From: JBQTIM01 sp052388135
GTDB taxonomy: Bacteria; Elusimicrobiota; Elusimicrobia; FEN-1173
NCBI GenBank assembly: GCA_052388135.1
Contig: JBQTIM010000069.1
Location: 6,416 to 70,415 of the forward strand
DNA length: 64,000 nt
Direction: 5' to 3'
Shown here: one piece after another, positions 1 through 8,243 of the stretch
Layout: each line of letters opens with the position of its first letter
How positions within the stretch are numbered: position 1 is the stretch's first letter
Position numbers and translations under genes: made by a program
The notes under the pieces: model-generated
Told to the model about the DNA's origin: nothing
Databases searched by the model: none
The model's input: the letters and a program-made list of their open reading frames with translations, nothing else

Positions 1-2
1 TC

Positions 3-3000
3 CCCGTTTCCCTGGTGTCCGGGTCTCCCCAAGCGGCGGATTCGGCGGCCGCGGGCGCCGCTCCGTCCGACCTTCCCGCCGGGCGCTACCGCGTCATGGC
101 CGAGAAGGCGGGCCATTACTTCCTCGAAGGGGAAGTGGCCGTGGCCGAAACCGGCCTGGCGCCCTTCAGCGTCGACACGCTGTTCCAGATGGCCCGAGGC
201 GTGGGCTATCGCATGGGCGGCGTGGAGTTCCGGCAGGACGACGCCTTGCCGAATCAATTTTTCAAGCTTACGCGCCGGGTGGGAATCAGGGCGCCGGAAG
301 GCGGCCGGATGAAAGACCTCTCCACCGGCCACGAAACGATTTTCGGCCCGGCCAACGAGCCCCTCTTTTTCATAAAACCCGATGAGAACGGAAAGAAGAC
401 CGTCCGCTCGGTGCAAGGCCAGGTCCTTCCGGCGGGCGTGCAGACCAACGCGCGCGGCGAAAAAGAGCTGGACGTCATGCTGGGCCCCGCCCGCCTGCAA
501 GTCTTGCTGGAAACCCAAGACGACAAAACCTCCTACGTTTCCGATAGCCGCTGGCACGCCGCCGGCGACACGACGGCCGCCCACGACGGAGTCAACGCCG
601 CCGTCGGCGCCATGACCTTCGACGTGGGCCGCGCGCGCAAAGCCGCCGCGAGCCTCTGGAACCGCGCCGCCGAGGCCCGCGCCCAGGGCCTCTCCTGGAA
701 AGAAACGGCCGACAGCCTCTGGCAAGAAACCAAAGCCGGCGCCCGGCAGATCTGGAACGAGGACATGGCCGGCCTTCGGCGCACTCAGCGGCTCGCGGGC
801 CTCTATCTTATGCGGAACGGCATCGGCCTCTTCAAGGCCGGGGTCAACTTCTTCGGCACCAAAAGCATTCCCTATTTCCAGCCCGTCCCGGTTAACCTCC
901 TCAGGCATGTCCGCTTGAAGGGATCGTCTGAAAGCGTGGTGGACAAAGCCGAAACCTTCCTGGGCGCGGTGCTCCACGAGGCGGACAAAAAATACGTCGC
1001 GGCCAGGGACCAAGGAAACGAGGAAGTCGGCTTCTACTCCCTGGCCGAGCGCAGAGGCCAGTTCACGGCCCCCCAAATGCTGGCCCGCGGCGTCGGCCTC
1101 GGGGCGGAACAGTTGGGTCAGGGCTTTTTAACCTCTTTCTTCGGCGAAGCCCTTGAGGAATACCGCGGTATGAATTTAGACGAGGCGGTTCTTAAAGAAA
1201 TCAACATCGGTTGGGGCGGAATGAAGGAGTTGGCCAAGGGCGCCTTCACCAATTCCTACAAACAGGCCCCGACCGTGGTGGAAGCCACCAGGCAGGTCAC
1301 CACATCCGTCGGCGCCATCGGCCTTATGGCCGTGGTCCCCGGTCGCGGTCTCGCGCGCGGATATCGCGCCGCCTCCCGCGTCACGGGAATCAGGCGCGTT
1401 GCCAGCGGGCTCAAAACCATGGCCGCGGACTCCGTACTCGGCGCGGTTGACATGGTCCTACCTCTCCCCATAGGCGTGGACGCCGGCGACATGGTCCGGG
1501 GCGTCGCGGGCGAATACCGGGCCGGCCGGGTCCGCGAAAGCCTGGGGTTGGGAACCAAAGACAACATCCAAGTGCTCACCCGGGACGGCCGCTACGTTTA
1601 CCTGCGCGTCATGGGCGACGACGGCGCCTCCCTGCCGTCCTTGGCGCGCCTGGAGAACCTGGCCCAGCGAGCCGCCGAGAAGAATTTCGTGCTGGACTTG
1701 GAAATCGCCGGCGGCGAATCCGTGGCCCGGCAGCTTGAGGCGCGTCCGGAATACATGGCCGCCCTCAGCCGGGAAGGCCTGGCCCGCGTCGGCGATTACA
1801 CCAACGGCCTGAAAAGCGGCGCCGTCAACCTGCGGTCCGCCGCCGTGGCGGAAGAGATGCGCTTCCGCTCTTTGAGCCTCAAAAAGGAAACTCAATTTCG
1901 CCTGGTCGATTCCGAATTGGCCGCCGGCCGGGCCAGAGAAGCGAAGTTAAAATCACTTGAATCCCAAGGGAATGTGAGGCAAACCGGTGCCTATCTGGCG
2001 GAAGCTAAAAGAAATCTTTCGGGGTGGAAGCGGTGGAAAGTCGGGCTCGCCGAGCTCCGGTGGCGTCGAGCCGAGCGAAGCCTACAGAATCTTGAGCGAC
2101 GCGCGCAAAGAATTGAAGGAAGCCTATCAGATCACGCAAGAGACGGCGGCCATCCACAGGGAGCGGGAGTTGCGCCTCGCACAGGACTTGAAGGACCTGG
2201 AGGAGCAAGGTCAGCGCCAAGCCGAGCTGGCCAGGGACTTGAAGGCTTTGAGGGAACACTTCGAAGAGGAAGGGCGGAAAGCGCGGCAAGAGAAAGAACA
2301 AGCGCGGCAAGAGAAAGAACAAGCGCGGCAAGAGAAGCAGCAGGCGCAGCTAAAGATACAGCGTTACGAAGCCTTAGAGAAGAAATACAACAAGTGGAAA
2401 CGCGAAATGGCGCGCTTGAAGGACAGCGATCCCGCTTACAAGACGAAATACGAATCGCTCATGAAGGAGAGACAAGCGCTCGAGGACGAGCTGAAAGCCT
2501 TGGAAGGGAAATAAAAGTTTACGACGGCCGGCTGTCCTGGCTCCAGGAGCGCGCGCGCTACCTCACCGAAGACCCCGCCGGCCGCCGCGTCTACGAAAGC
2601 GCCCTCACCCTCACGCCCGACTTCCGGGGCCTCTCCTCGGCCCGCGCCCGCCGGGGAGCCGGCGACGTTTCCCTGGACAATTTCCCGCTTTCGCCCGACG
2701 CTCCCCATCCTCATTCCGCGTTCCAAACGGTCTGGAAGGAATTCGGCCGCCTGGCCGCGGCCGAACGCGGCTCGTTCCTGATTCCCGAGCGCGGGATATT
2801 AAGCGCATTGAAGGATTTCCTGTCCTCTGAAAAAGGGCAAGTCCCGGGGGCTCCACCCCCGGCCCTGGGTGACTTTTCCTTTGCTCGTCCAAAGGAAAAG
2901 TCACCAAAAGGAAAGGACGCCCCCGGCGGCTTGCGCGGGCTGTTTTGGCGGCGGTCCGACACTCCGGCCCCTCAACGGCCCATCGGGGCCATCGGGTCGG

Positions 3001-6000
3001 ACCTCCCTCTCCGCCAAACCAACCCGCTCAGAGCGCCGCAGGGGGCCCCGGACGTCAACGACGCGTTGCCTGTGGATGGATTTTTTGCCCGGGCAATGCA
3101 AAGCCGCCATGCGGAAGCTTTCCTCAAGGGGGAAGGGAATTTTGCAGGGCGTAACGCTTACATTACAAAAGCATCCGACTTGGATGGCGCAGAGACACCG
3201 ATTCAAATCGCCGACCGGCTAAAGCTCACCAAGAAAGTGGGGGAGAGTATCGAGCTTTCCAGAGATGCCGACACAGTCATAGTTTTCGGATATGATACGC
3301 CGACGCGCGCTCCGCCAGATTTGCGGGTCCCGACTCTCGAGGATGGAAGAAGTTATCCATTCACAACTGGAGGCGCCGCTACGGGCGGAGGGGCCTCTCA
3401 GTGGTTAGTAGGCAATGGATCGGTAATGGATTTGCAAGGAAAGGGATTTCGCGTTAAAGAAGTATATTCTGTCAATGAGAGCGGGGTGCGATTAGCGTGG
3501 AAAACTGTTGCGAATCCAGACGGGACGTACTCGGTGACGGAGAAGGTTTTAACACCACCGAAGAATTCGAAAGCTACAATCAGCTCCATAAGCTTCTCGA
3601 AACGGTTCATCACATCCCTTTCGGAGCTTTTCTCCTCAAATGCAAAAACTGCCAACAGCTCTGGGTTGATGAATCGGCTGGAAAGTCAGACAGTCCCGTC
3701 TACCGCAAGATCAGTCAGGACCAAGCAAGACTTAAGTTTCCAAACATTCCCCTGGGTTCATGAAGCCATTTCCGCAGTAAGCAATGCACAAGGCTCCGGG
3801 CTGGTTCCCTTTCGAAGCCCGCTTTCTTCGCTCAAATCCTTCGTGGCCCGGGTGTTCCGAAAGACAGCGGGGGAGGAAGGCGGCCCCGCGGTTCGCTCCA
3901 CGGGCGGCGCGGACGGGTTAAGCCTTTATCTTCAGGGATTCTCCAAGGAGCTGGGCGAACACCGGGCGCGGTCCGGCGGTTCCTCCTCCTCTCAAAGCCT
4001 TTCCACCGTTCTCGAGGATTTCGGCCGGCGCTTGGAAGACCTCACCACATCCGAAAGCGCCCCCGCCCGCCCCCGCAGCGACCTTACGGACCCGAAAAGC
4101 CTGGAACTCTATTTAAAAGGTTTCGCCAGCGACATTGAAAAACTAACCAGCGACCAGCAGGGCAAGGCCATGATCCCCGGCGACGGACCCATGGACGCGC
4201 TCAACGCCTACCTGGCGCGGGCTTTCCGGAAAACGGACATGGGCGAAGGCCCCGCCGCGCCGGGCCTTTCCGCATCCTACCTCGGGCAAACGCAGTTTCC
4301 GCCTTCCGCCGCTCCCTCTTCGCGTTTCGACCGCTCGTCCAACGGATTCATGACCCACAAAGTCCCTCTGCAGGAGGGCAACCTGGAAGTGGTCTTGGTG
4401 CCGTCCAAATCCGCCTACTCGCCGCTCAGGTCCGACGCCGCGCCCGACGCCTGGGACGCGCCGCCCGTTCCCGGCCGCGACACCTCTTTCCGGCTGGAAG
4501 TGAAGCACGGCCCCGACGGCGACGAGATCGTCCTTTCCCGCCCCGGCAAAGGCCTGGCCAGCCTTGAAGACGCCGGTATCGGCCGGCCCGTGGGACCCGG
4601 CCGCATCCGCGTCCAATCCCGCCTGGAGGCCTTCGAGCTCATCCGAAAACAGGAAAGCCTGTCCAAAAACCAACTGAACGGCCTCCTGGCCGACCTCAGC
4701 CGCGAGCTGGAAGCTTTGGCCAAGAATGAAGAAGGCAAGCTCGGCGCCGGACCGGACCGATCGAAACCCGGTTTGTTGAATAATGAGAGCGGCCGCTTAT
4801 CCACGGACATGCTTTTGGCGCCGGTCTTGGCTCCCTGGAAGGCCGCGAAAAAGATTTTTTGGAAGAGCGGAGAGGCCCTGGAGAGATGGCTTCCGGAAAC
4901 ATGGCGCGCGGCGGCGGCGGAACGGCGCGTCGGAGCCCAGCTGGACGCCTTGGTGGATTTCCGGCTGGATCTGGAAAAAGGAGGGATGGGTTTTGAGGAA
5001 ATCGTATCGCGCTATCATGAAATTGCTGGGAGCCGACTCGCTTTGGACGGCGGAGCGGATGGCGGAGCTCTATCGGGACGACTACGAGGCGGGTCTTCGC
5101 CGGTGGAGGCAACTGGGCCGCGTGGCGGAAGAATATCACGTTGGCTGGCTCAACTATCGGAAGCGATTGGAGCGCGAAGACGAAAAGGACCGGGAGAAAA
5201 TCAGGGTGTTCTGGGAGAAGGCCCGGGAGTTGCAGAAAGGATTTCAGGATATAGAACGGAGGGGCGCGCTGAAAGAGCAGCAGGGCGAGCTCTTAATGAA
5301 GCGATACCAAGAGTGGCAGTCCAATACCAACGCGTTGTCCAAGAGCGATCCCGATTACGAGGCCAAAAAGCGGATGTTGGAGGAAGAGCTCCGAGCGATC
5401 GAGCGGGAAATCACCCGGCTGGAGCAGGAGGACAAGCGGCCGCGGATGCCGCCGCCCCCGTCTACATAGGGAAACTTTCTTCCTGGCTGGAAAAACAGCG
5501 GTCCGGCGCCGCTCTCGCCCCCGGCTTGGCGGCGGAACTGCGGGCCATGAAAGGCCAAGGCCGCCACGCGGAAGTTTTCCAGCGCGTCATGGCCGACGTG
5601 GTGGAGGACACCGGCTTAAAAATCATGATCCCCGAGCCCGACGCCCGCGGCTTGGCCAACCTGGCCGCCGGCGCCGCGGCCAAACCCGAATGGATGAAGG
5701 CCAAGTCCGACCCGCAAACGCGCTACGTCCTCTGGGATGACGCCAAGGCCCGGCATGGCGAAGCCTATTTGAAAGAGCACGGCAGCCGGCCCGTGGAGGT
5801 GGAAGTGGAGGGCGGACGCCGGATCCAGGCCGCCTCCGATGCCTGGGGCCGCCCCTTGTCCAAGGACGTGGATCCCACCATGGTGGAAGGCGCGGGCGTC
5901 GTGTTCCGCGATCCCGCGAAGATGGGCTATTCCACCCGCATCGCCAACGAAGCCCTGCAATGGGCCAACGCCAAACTGAAAGAGCTCGGCTACGGCGAGG

Positions 6001-6293
6001 TCTTTCCCCACGGCCCCGCCAATCAATTTTCCAGAGCCCAGTCGCTGGCATACCCTCAGATCGCCTACGAGTTGACGCCCGAAGGCGCTCTCCGCCGCTA
6101 CCGCATTTCCGACGAGCGGCAAGCCCAGGCTTTCTTCCACAAAGCCCGCCAGCCCGGCAGCCCCGCCTGGAATTGGCCCTCGGACCTGTCCGTCCACGCC
6201 CGCGAGGCCCTTCCGTCTATCCCCGCGGATTTCGAGAAGGCCGGCCGGCACACAGGCCGCACGTATCCTCCGCGGGCCGACGCAGGGAATTAG
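3..6293 (+). CDS. Giant modular protein, 5'-truncated, polymorphic-toxin-like with C-terminal ExoY-like domain
   Basis: The frame is open to the window edge; a GTG lies at 15 but the gene may begin upstream. About 2,090 codons are visible. The N-terminal ~640 residues have normal G/C-ending codons and hydrophobic stretches near residues 270 and 430-490; I recognise no family there. In-frame coding signal fades at about 1990-2514, 2844-3018, 3550-3763 and 5020-5465, where another frame or a repeat carries the signal. A motif with IP or VP, then a leucine-rich stretch, recurs near 2790, 3800 and 4170, the last two ending FRKT. Residues ~1856-2072 resemble ExoY/edema-factor cyclases. It may be a contact-dependent or secreted toxin with stacked modules, or a degraded array. 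The long frame is certain; its function is inferred. Confidence 0.6.
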   Translation, partial: PVSLVSGSPQAADSAAAGAAPSDLPAGRYRVMAEKAGHYFLEGEVAVAETGLAPFSVDTLFQMARGVGYRMGGVEFRQDDALPNQFFKLTRRVGIRAPEGGRMKDLSTGHETIFGPANEPLFFIKPDENGKKTVRSVQGQVLPAGVQTNARGEKELDVMLGPARLQVLLETQDDKTSYVSDSRWHAAGDTTAAHDGVNAAVGAMTFDVGRARKAAASLWNRAAEARAQGLSWKETADSLWQETKAGARQIWNEDMAGLRRTQRLAGLYLMRNGIGLFKAGVNFFGTKSIPYFQPVPVNLLRHVRLKGSSESVVDKAETFLGAVLHEADKKYVAARDQGNEEVGFYSLAERRGQFTAPQMLARGVGLGAEQLGQGFLTSFFGEALEEYRGMNLDEAVLKEINIGWGGMKELAKGAFTNSYKQAPTVVEATRQVTTSVGAIGLMAVVPGRGLARGYRAASRVTGIRRVASGLKTMAADSVLGAVDMVLPLPIGVDAGDMVRGVAGEYRAGRVRESLGLGTKDNIQVLTRDGRYVYLRVMGDDGASLPSLARLENLAQRAAEKNFVLDLEIAGGESVARQLEARPEYMAALSREGLARVGDYTNGLKSGAVNLRSAAVAEEMRFRSLSLKKETQFRLVDSELAAGRAREAKLKSLESQGNVRQTGAYLAEAKRNLSGWKRWKVGLAELRWRRAERSLQNLERRAQRIEGSLSDHARDGGHPQGAGVAPRTGLEGPGGARSAPSRAGQGLEGFEGTLRRGRAESAARERTSAARERTSAAREAAGAAKDTALRSLREEIQQVETRNGALEGQRSRLQDEIRIAHEGETSARGRAESLGREIKVYDGRLSWLQERARYLTEDPAGRRVYESALTLTPDFRGLSSARARRGAGDVSLDNFPLSPDAPHPHSAFQTVWKEFGRLAAAERGSFLIPERGILSALKDFLSSEKGQVPGAPPPALGDFSFARPKEKSPKGKDAPGGLRGLFWRRSDTPAPQRPIGAIGSDLPLRQTNPLRAPQGAPDVNDALPVDGFFARAMQSRHAEAFLKGEGNFAGRNAYITKASDLDGAETPIQIADRLKLTKKVGESIELSRDADTVIVFGYDTPTRAPPDLRVPTLEDGRSYPFTTGGAATGGGASQWLVGNGSVMDLQGKGFRVKEVYSVNESGVRLAWKTVANPDGTYSVTEKVLTPPKNSKATISSISFSKRFITSLSELFSSNAKTANSSGLMNRLESQTVPSTARSVRTKQDLSFQTFPWVHEAISAVSNAQGSGLVPFRSPLSSLKSFVARVFRKTAGEEGGPAVRSTGGADGLSLYLQGFSKELGEHRARSGGSSSSQSLSTVLEDFGRRLEDLTTSESAPARPRSDLTDPKSLELYLKGFASDIEKLTSDQQGKAMIPGDGPMDALNAYLARAFRKTDMGEGPAAPGLSASYLGQTQFPPSAAPSSRFDRSSNGFMTHKVPLQEGNLEVVLVPSKSAYSPLRSDAAPDAWDAPPVPGRDTSFRLEVKHGPDGDEIVLSRPGKGLASLEDAGIGRPVGPGRIRVQSRLEAFELIRKQESLSKNQLNGLLADLSRELEALAKNEEGKLGAGPDRSKPGLLNNESGRLSTDMLLAPVLAPWKAAKKIFWKSGEALERWLPETWRAAAAERRVGAQLDALVDFRLDLEKGGMGFEEIVSRYHEIAGSRLALDGGADGGALSGRLRGGSSPVEATGPRGGRISRWLAQLSEAIGARRRKGPGENQGVLGEGPGVAERISGYRTEGRAERAAGRALNEAIPRVAVQYQRVVQERSRLRGQKADVGGRAPSDRAGNHPAGAGGQAAADAAAPVYIGKLSSWLEKQRSGAALAPGLAAELRAMKGQGRHAEVFQRVMADVVEDTGLKIMIPEPDARGLANLAAGAAAKPEWMKAKSDPQTRYVLWDDAKARHGEAYLKEHGSRPVEVEVEGGRRIQAASDAWGRPLSKDVDPTMVEGAGVVFRDPAKMGYSTRIANEALQWANAKLKELGYGEVFPHGPANQFSRAQSLAYPQIAYELTPEGALRRYRISDERQAQAFFHKARQPGSPAWNWPSDLSVHAREALPSIPADFEKAGRHTGRTYPPRADAGN
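1987..2514 (+). CDS. Coiled-coil protein overlapping the giant ORF in the +1 frame
   Basis: This 175-residue ORF starts at GTG 1987 and lies +1 relative to the giant frame. Its codons end mostly in G/C, while the giant frame's third positions here do not, so this frame carries the coding signal. The product is charged and heptad-rich, including three ARQEKEQ-type repeats. Its last ~45 residues match those of the ORF at 5018-5469: a KY.KW element, then SDPAY and a Leu/Glu helix. The giant frame regains sense exactly at the TAA stop, with a VYDGRLSWL-like segment. It could be an overlapping partner or immunity gene, or a module spliced by frameshifting. No SD is obvious at the GTG, so the true start is unsure. 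Confidence 0.5.
   Translation: MPIWRKLKEIFRGGSGGKSGSPSSGGVEPSEAYRILSDARKELKEAYQITQETAAIHRERELRLAQDLKDLEEQGQRQAELARDLKALREHFEEEGRKARQEKEQARQEKEQARQEKQQAQLKIQRYEALEKKYNKWKREMARLKDSDPAYKTKYESLMKERQALEDELKALEGK
2281..2343 (+). repeat. Three tandem 21-bp units encoding coiled-coil heptads
   Basis: The unit begins GCGCGGCAAGAG. Two copies are identical and the third diverges at its end. In the +1 frame each encodes one heptad (ARQEKEQ, ARQEKEQ, ARQEKQQ), which supports that frame as the coding one. Confidence 0.85.
2844..3018 (+). repeat. Structured dispersed element, copy 1 (three hairpins)
   Basis: Hairpin 1 pairs 2844-2850 with 2856-2862. Hairpin 2 is a perfect 14-bp stem, 2869-2882 with 2891-2904. 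Hairpin 3 is nested: 2944-2951 with 3011-3018, 2954-2960 with 2996-3002, and 2966-2971 with 2985-2990. A second copy at 27796-27979 keeps the stems with different bases. This copy lies inside the giant frame without breaking it and is followed by an AT-rich insert. Confidence 0.85.
3497..3763 (+). CDS. Possible immunity-type small protein, +2 frame inside the giant ORF
   Basis: The ORF starts at GTG 3497 and ends at TGA 3763 (88 codons). The first ~18 residues overlap sensible giant-frame sequence and are probably shadow. From about 3555 this frame reads like a small soluble protein, with a CKNC pair, LWVDES, and a C-terminal RKIS.DQARLKFP stretch. I associate that pattern with small immunity or hypothetical proteins, from memory only. 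Codons are much more A/T-rich than in surrounding genes, as is the in-frame segment just upstream (3090-3545). A toxin segment followed by an overlapping immunity gene would fit a transferred toxin/immunity cassette. The start is uncertain. Confidence 0.4.
   Translation: MENCCESRRDVLGDGEGFNTTEEFESYNQLHKLLETVHHIPFGAFLLKCKNCQQLWVDESAGKSDSPVYRKISQDQARLKFPNIPLGS
5018..5469 (+). CDS. Second coiled-coil ORF in the +1 frame, paralogue of 1987-2514
   Basis: The ORF is open from 4783 or earlier, but coding character begins near ATG 5018 and runs to TAG 5469 (150 codons). It is a Trp/Arg/Glu-rich helical protein ending in a coiled coil. The tail (KRY.EW, then KSDPDYEAKK and a Leu/Glu heptad run) matches the ORF at 1987-2514. 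The giant frame again resumes at the stop codon, with VYIGKLSSWL, matching VYDGRLSWL after the first copy. The +1-frame ORF plus the following in-frame segment therefore forms a duplicated unit. Function is unknown; an immunity, chaperone or adaptor role is speculative. Confidence 0.5.
5580..6230 (+). other. ExoY/edema-factor-like nucleotidyl cyclase domain within the giant ORF
   Basis: Features in family order: a helix ending in a KIMIPEPD strand (family: IMFRPVN-like), a Leu/Gly/Ala stretch then K-A-K-S (family: K.KSs with the substrate lysines), PLSKDVDPTMV (candidate metal Asp pair), MGYSTRIANEAL with ANAKLKELGYGEVFPHGP.NQF (family: MG, LN, GY and HGPENQ-like), and YPQIAYELTPEG (family: YPi..F.P). 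Matches are by eye to remembered family patterns. If right, it makes cyclic nucleotides and would need a host activator, as ExoY (actin) and edema factor (calmodulin) do. Confidence 0.45.
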
Positions 6294-6333
6294 CCGAAGG
6301 CGTCCATCCCAAGCCCGCAACACTCCGAAGTCT

Positions 6334-8130
6334 ATGCGAACTCAGGTTCCGCCCCACAGCCCACCCAATGATCTGAATCCGCCGCCCCCCCGAATGGAAG
6401 CCGCGCCCGCCGATGCCGCGTTCACGGGCCGTACTTTGGCCGCTTTGGGCGCGGCCGGCGTTGTGTACACCCTGGCGCCCTGGACTTTGGCGGGGGCGTC
6501 CTTCCACTGGGGCGGCCTGGCGGTCTCGTTGCGTTCGCTGGGGAACGCCACGGCGGCCTTGCTCATCCTGGCAGGGGCGTCTCTTCTCGCCTCCGGCCGC
6601 CTTCGCCGCGCCGTCCTGAACGTTGCGGCGATTATAGACCGCCTGCCGTCCAAGAATCAAAACGCGCTCACGGCGGCGGCTTGCCTGGCTTATGCCGCGG
6701 CGGCCATCAGCCACAAGCTTTACGCTCAGCACACTTTGGCGACCCACGCCCTGGACCTGGGCTTTTTTTCCAACATTTGCTGGAACACCGCTTTCTCCGA
6801 TGGCGCGCCGGAGGCCTGGTTCTACTCTTCCTTCATCGAGCGAAACTTCATGGGCGTCCACGTCAATTGGATATTGTGGCCCCTGTCGTTCTTCTACCGA
6901 TGGGGTGGAGACGCCCGGGTGCTTCTGGCCGCCCAAGTGCTGTTCACGGCGGCCGCGTTCCCGTTCCTGCTGGCCGCGGTGCGCCGCTTGACAGGCAGTT
7001 ATTCCGCCGGCTTCCTGGCCTGCGTGATGATGGCGTGCTCCCCCTATATAGGACACACGGTCGCCAACGATTTCCATCCCGATCAATGGCAGTTGCCTTG
7101 CTTGATGGCCGCCCTTTGGGCCATGCTGCGAGGGTCGCGAAAGATGGTTCTCCTGTTCGGCGCCTTGGCTCTTCTGGCCAAGGAAGACGTCTCCTTCGTG
7201 CTGGCCGGGTTTGGAATATTTCTGGCCCTAAAGCCGGGCTGGCGAGGCACGGGAGCGGCCCTCTTCGCCCTGGCCGCGGCCGCCTTCGCCTTCCACACGC
7301 AGGTTTTCATTCCCCGCTTTCTGGAAGAGGGCGTCGAATCCCTTTTGTTCGCCCGATATCCCCTTTTGGGAGACAGCTATTCCGAGATGGTTCGCAATAT
7401 TTATTCAGCGCCGGAGGTTTATTGGGAAGCCGTGATATACGATCCGCTCAAATTCTGGCGGTGGGCCTCCATGTGGCTGCCCACGGCCGGCCTGGGGTTT
7501 CTCAGTCCGTCTTTCCTGATTCCGCCGGCCGTAAGCGCTGCCCCGCATCTGATGTCCCAGGCCGGCGCGCAACTGGAATTCAGGGACATCTACTCCTTGC
7601 CCAGCCAACCGTTCGTGTTCATGGGCGCCGCCTTCGGCCTGCGAAAGCTGATGCGGCGAAACGCCCTGGCCGGCCGGGAAGCGCTTTTGGCGGGAGTCTG
7701 TTTGATCGTCGCCGGCATAGGCGTGGTAAAATCCCCCCGGTTCTACCGCCCAAGGCTCGCAAGCCGGGCGGAAGCGTTCCATAGGATGAAGGCTCTGGTC
7801 CCTCCCGACGCCTCGGTGGCCGCCCAGCAGAACTTGGTCCCCCATTTTGACGCTCGCCGTTACGTGCAAATTTTCCCCATCGGCCTGCTTCTGGATGACA
7901 TGACGAGCCGCTACAGGACGAACCCCGCCTATATCGCCGCGGACAGGGCGGAAAATTCCCTGCCGTTCAGCGCGGAGCAAAGGGACGCCGCCATCCGCTC
8001 CGCCGAGACCGACCCCCATTACGAAAAAATCTTCGATGAAAAAGACTTCGTCCTCCTCCGCCGCCGCGTTTCGGAAGAGCCCAACTGGACTGCGGTGCCT
8101 TTGAAGAGACATCCGACGGCAATTAAATGA
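6334..8130 (+). CDS. DUF2079 multi-pass membrane protein
   Basis: The 598-residue product has a short polar N-terminus and at least nine hydrophobic segments. It matches the DUF2079 pattern: LDLGFFSNICWNTAF, then FMGVHVNWILWPLSFFYR, then AQVLFTAAAFPFLL. DUF2079 proteins look like GT-C glycosyltransferases, but their substrate is not known. The C-terminal ~140 residues are soluble and include an HFDARRYV segment, probably on the outer face. ATG 6334 is used; ATG 6394 is also possible and no strong SD precedes either. It lies 40 bp after the giant ORF and may be co-transcribed. Confidence 0.85.
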   Translation: MRTQVPPHSPPNDLNPPPPRMEAAPADAAFTGRTLAALGAAGVVYTLAPWTLAGASFHWGGLAVSLRSLGNATAALLILAGASLLASGRLRRAVLNVAAIIDRLPSKNQNALTAAACLAYAAAAISHKLYAQHTLATHALDLGFFSNICWNTAFSDGAPEAWFYSSFIERNFMGVHVNWILWPLSFFYRWGGDARVLLAAQVLFTAAAFPFLLAAVRRLTGSYSAGFLACVMMACSPYIGHTVANDFHPDQWQLPCLMAALWAMLRGSRKMVLLFGALALLAKEDVSFVLAGFGIFLALKPGWRGTGAALFALAAAAFAFHTQVFIPRFLEEGVESLLFARYPLLGDSYSEMVRNIYSAPEVYWEAVIYDPLKFWRWASMWLPTAGLGFLSPSFLIPPAVSAAPHLMSQAGAQLEFRDIYSLPSQPFVFMGAAFGLRKLMRRNALAGREALLAGVCLIVAGIGVVKSPRFYRPRLASRAEAFHRMKALVPPDASVAAQQNLVPHFDARRYVQIFPIGLLLDDMTSRYRTNPAYIAADRAENSLPFSAEQRDAAIRSAETDPHYEKIFDEKDFVLLRRRVSEEPNWTAVPLKRHPTAIK

Positions 8131-8243
8131 TAAGGCCGCTTTGCGCCTTATGAAGTATGATCTGACGACCCGGCTGTAATGGGCGGACTTCTTTTTAAGC
8201 CCAGGCGACAGCCGAAAATTCGACCGTGCATGAGGGATGCGCC

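Noticed and set aside
2281..2343. CRISPR-like array
   Set aside because: The 21-bp units are directly tandem with no spacers and encode heptads in a coiled coil.
3..6293. Assembly frameshifts as the sole cause of the alternating frames
   Set aside because: Two homologous ORFs in the same relative frame, each followed by homologous in-frame sequence, would need repeated compensating errors; still not excluded without reads.
8130..8151. Terminator after the DUF2079 gene
   Set aside because: ATAAGGC/GCCTTAT forms a short hairpin, but no T-run follows; left as a hairpin of unknown role.
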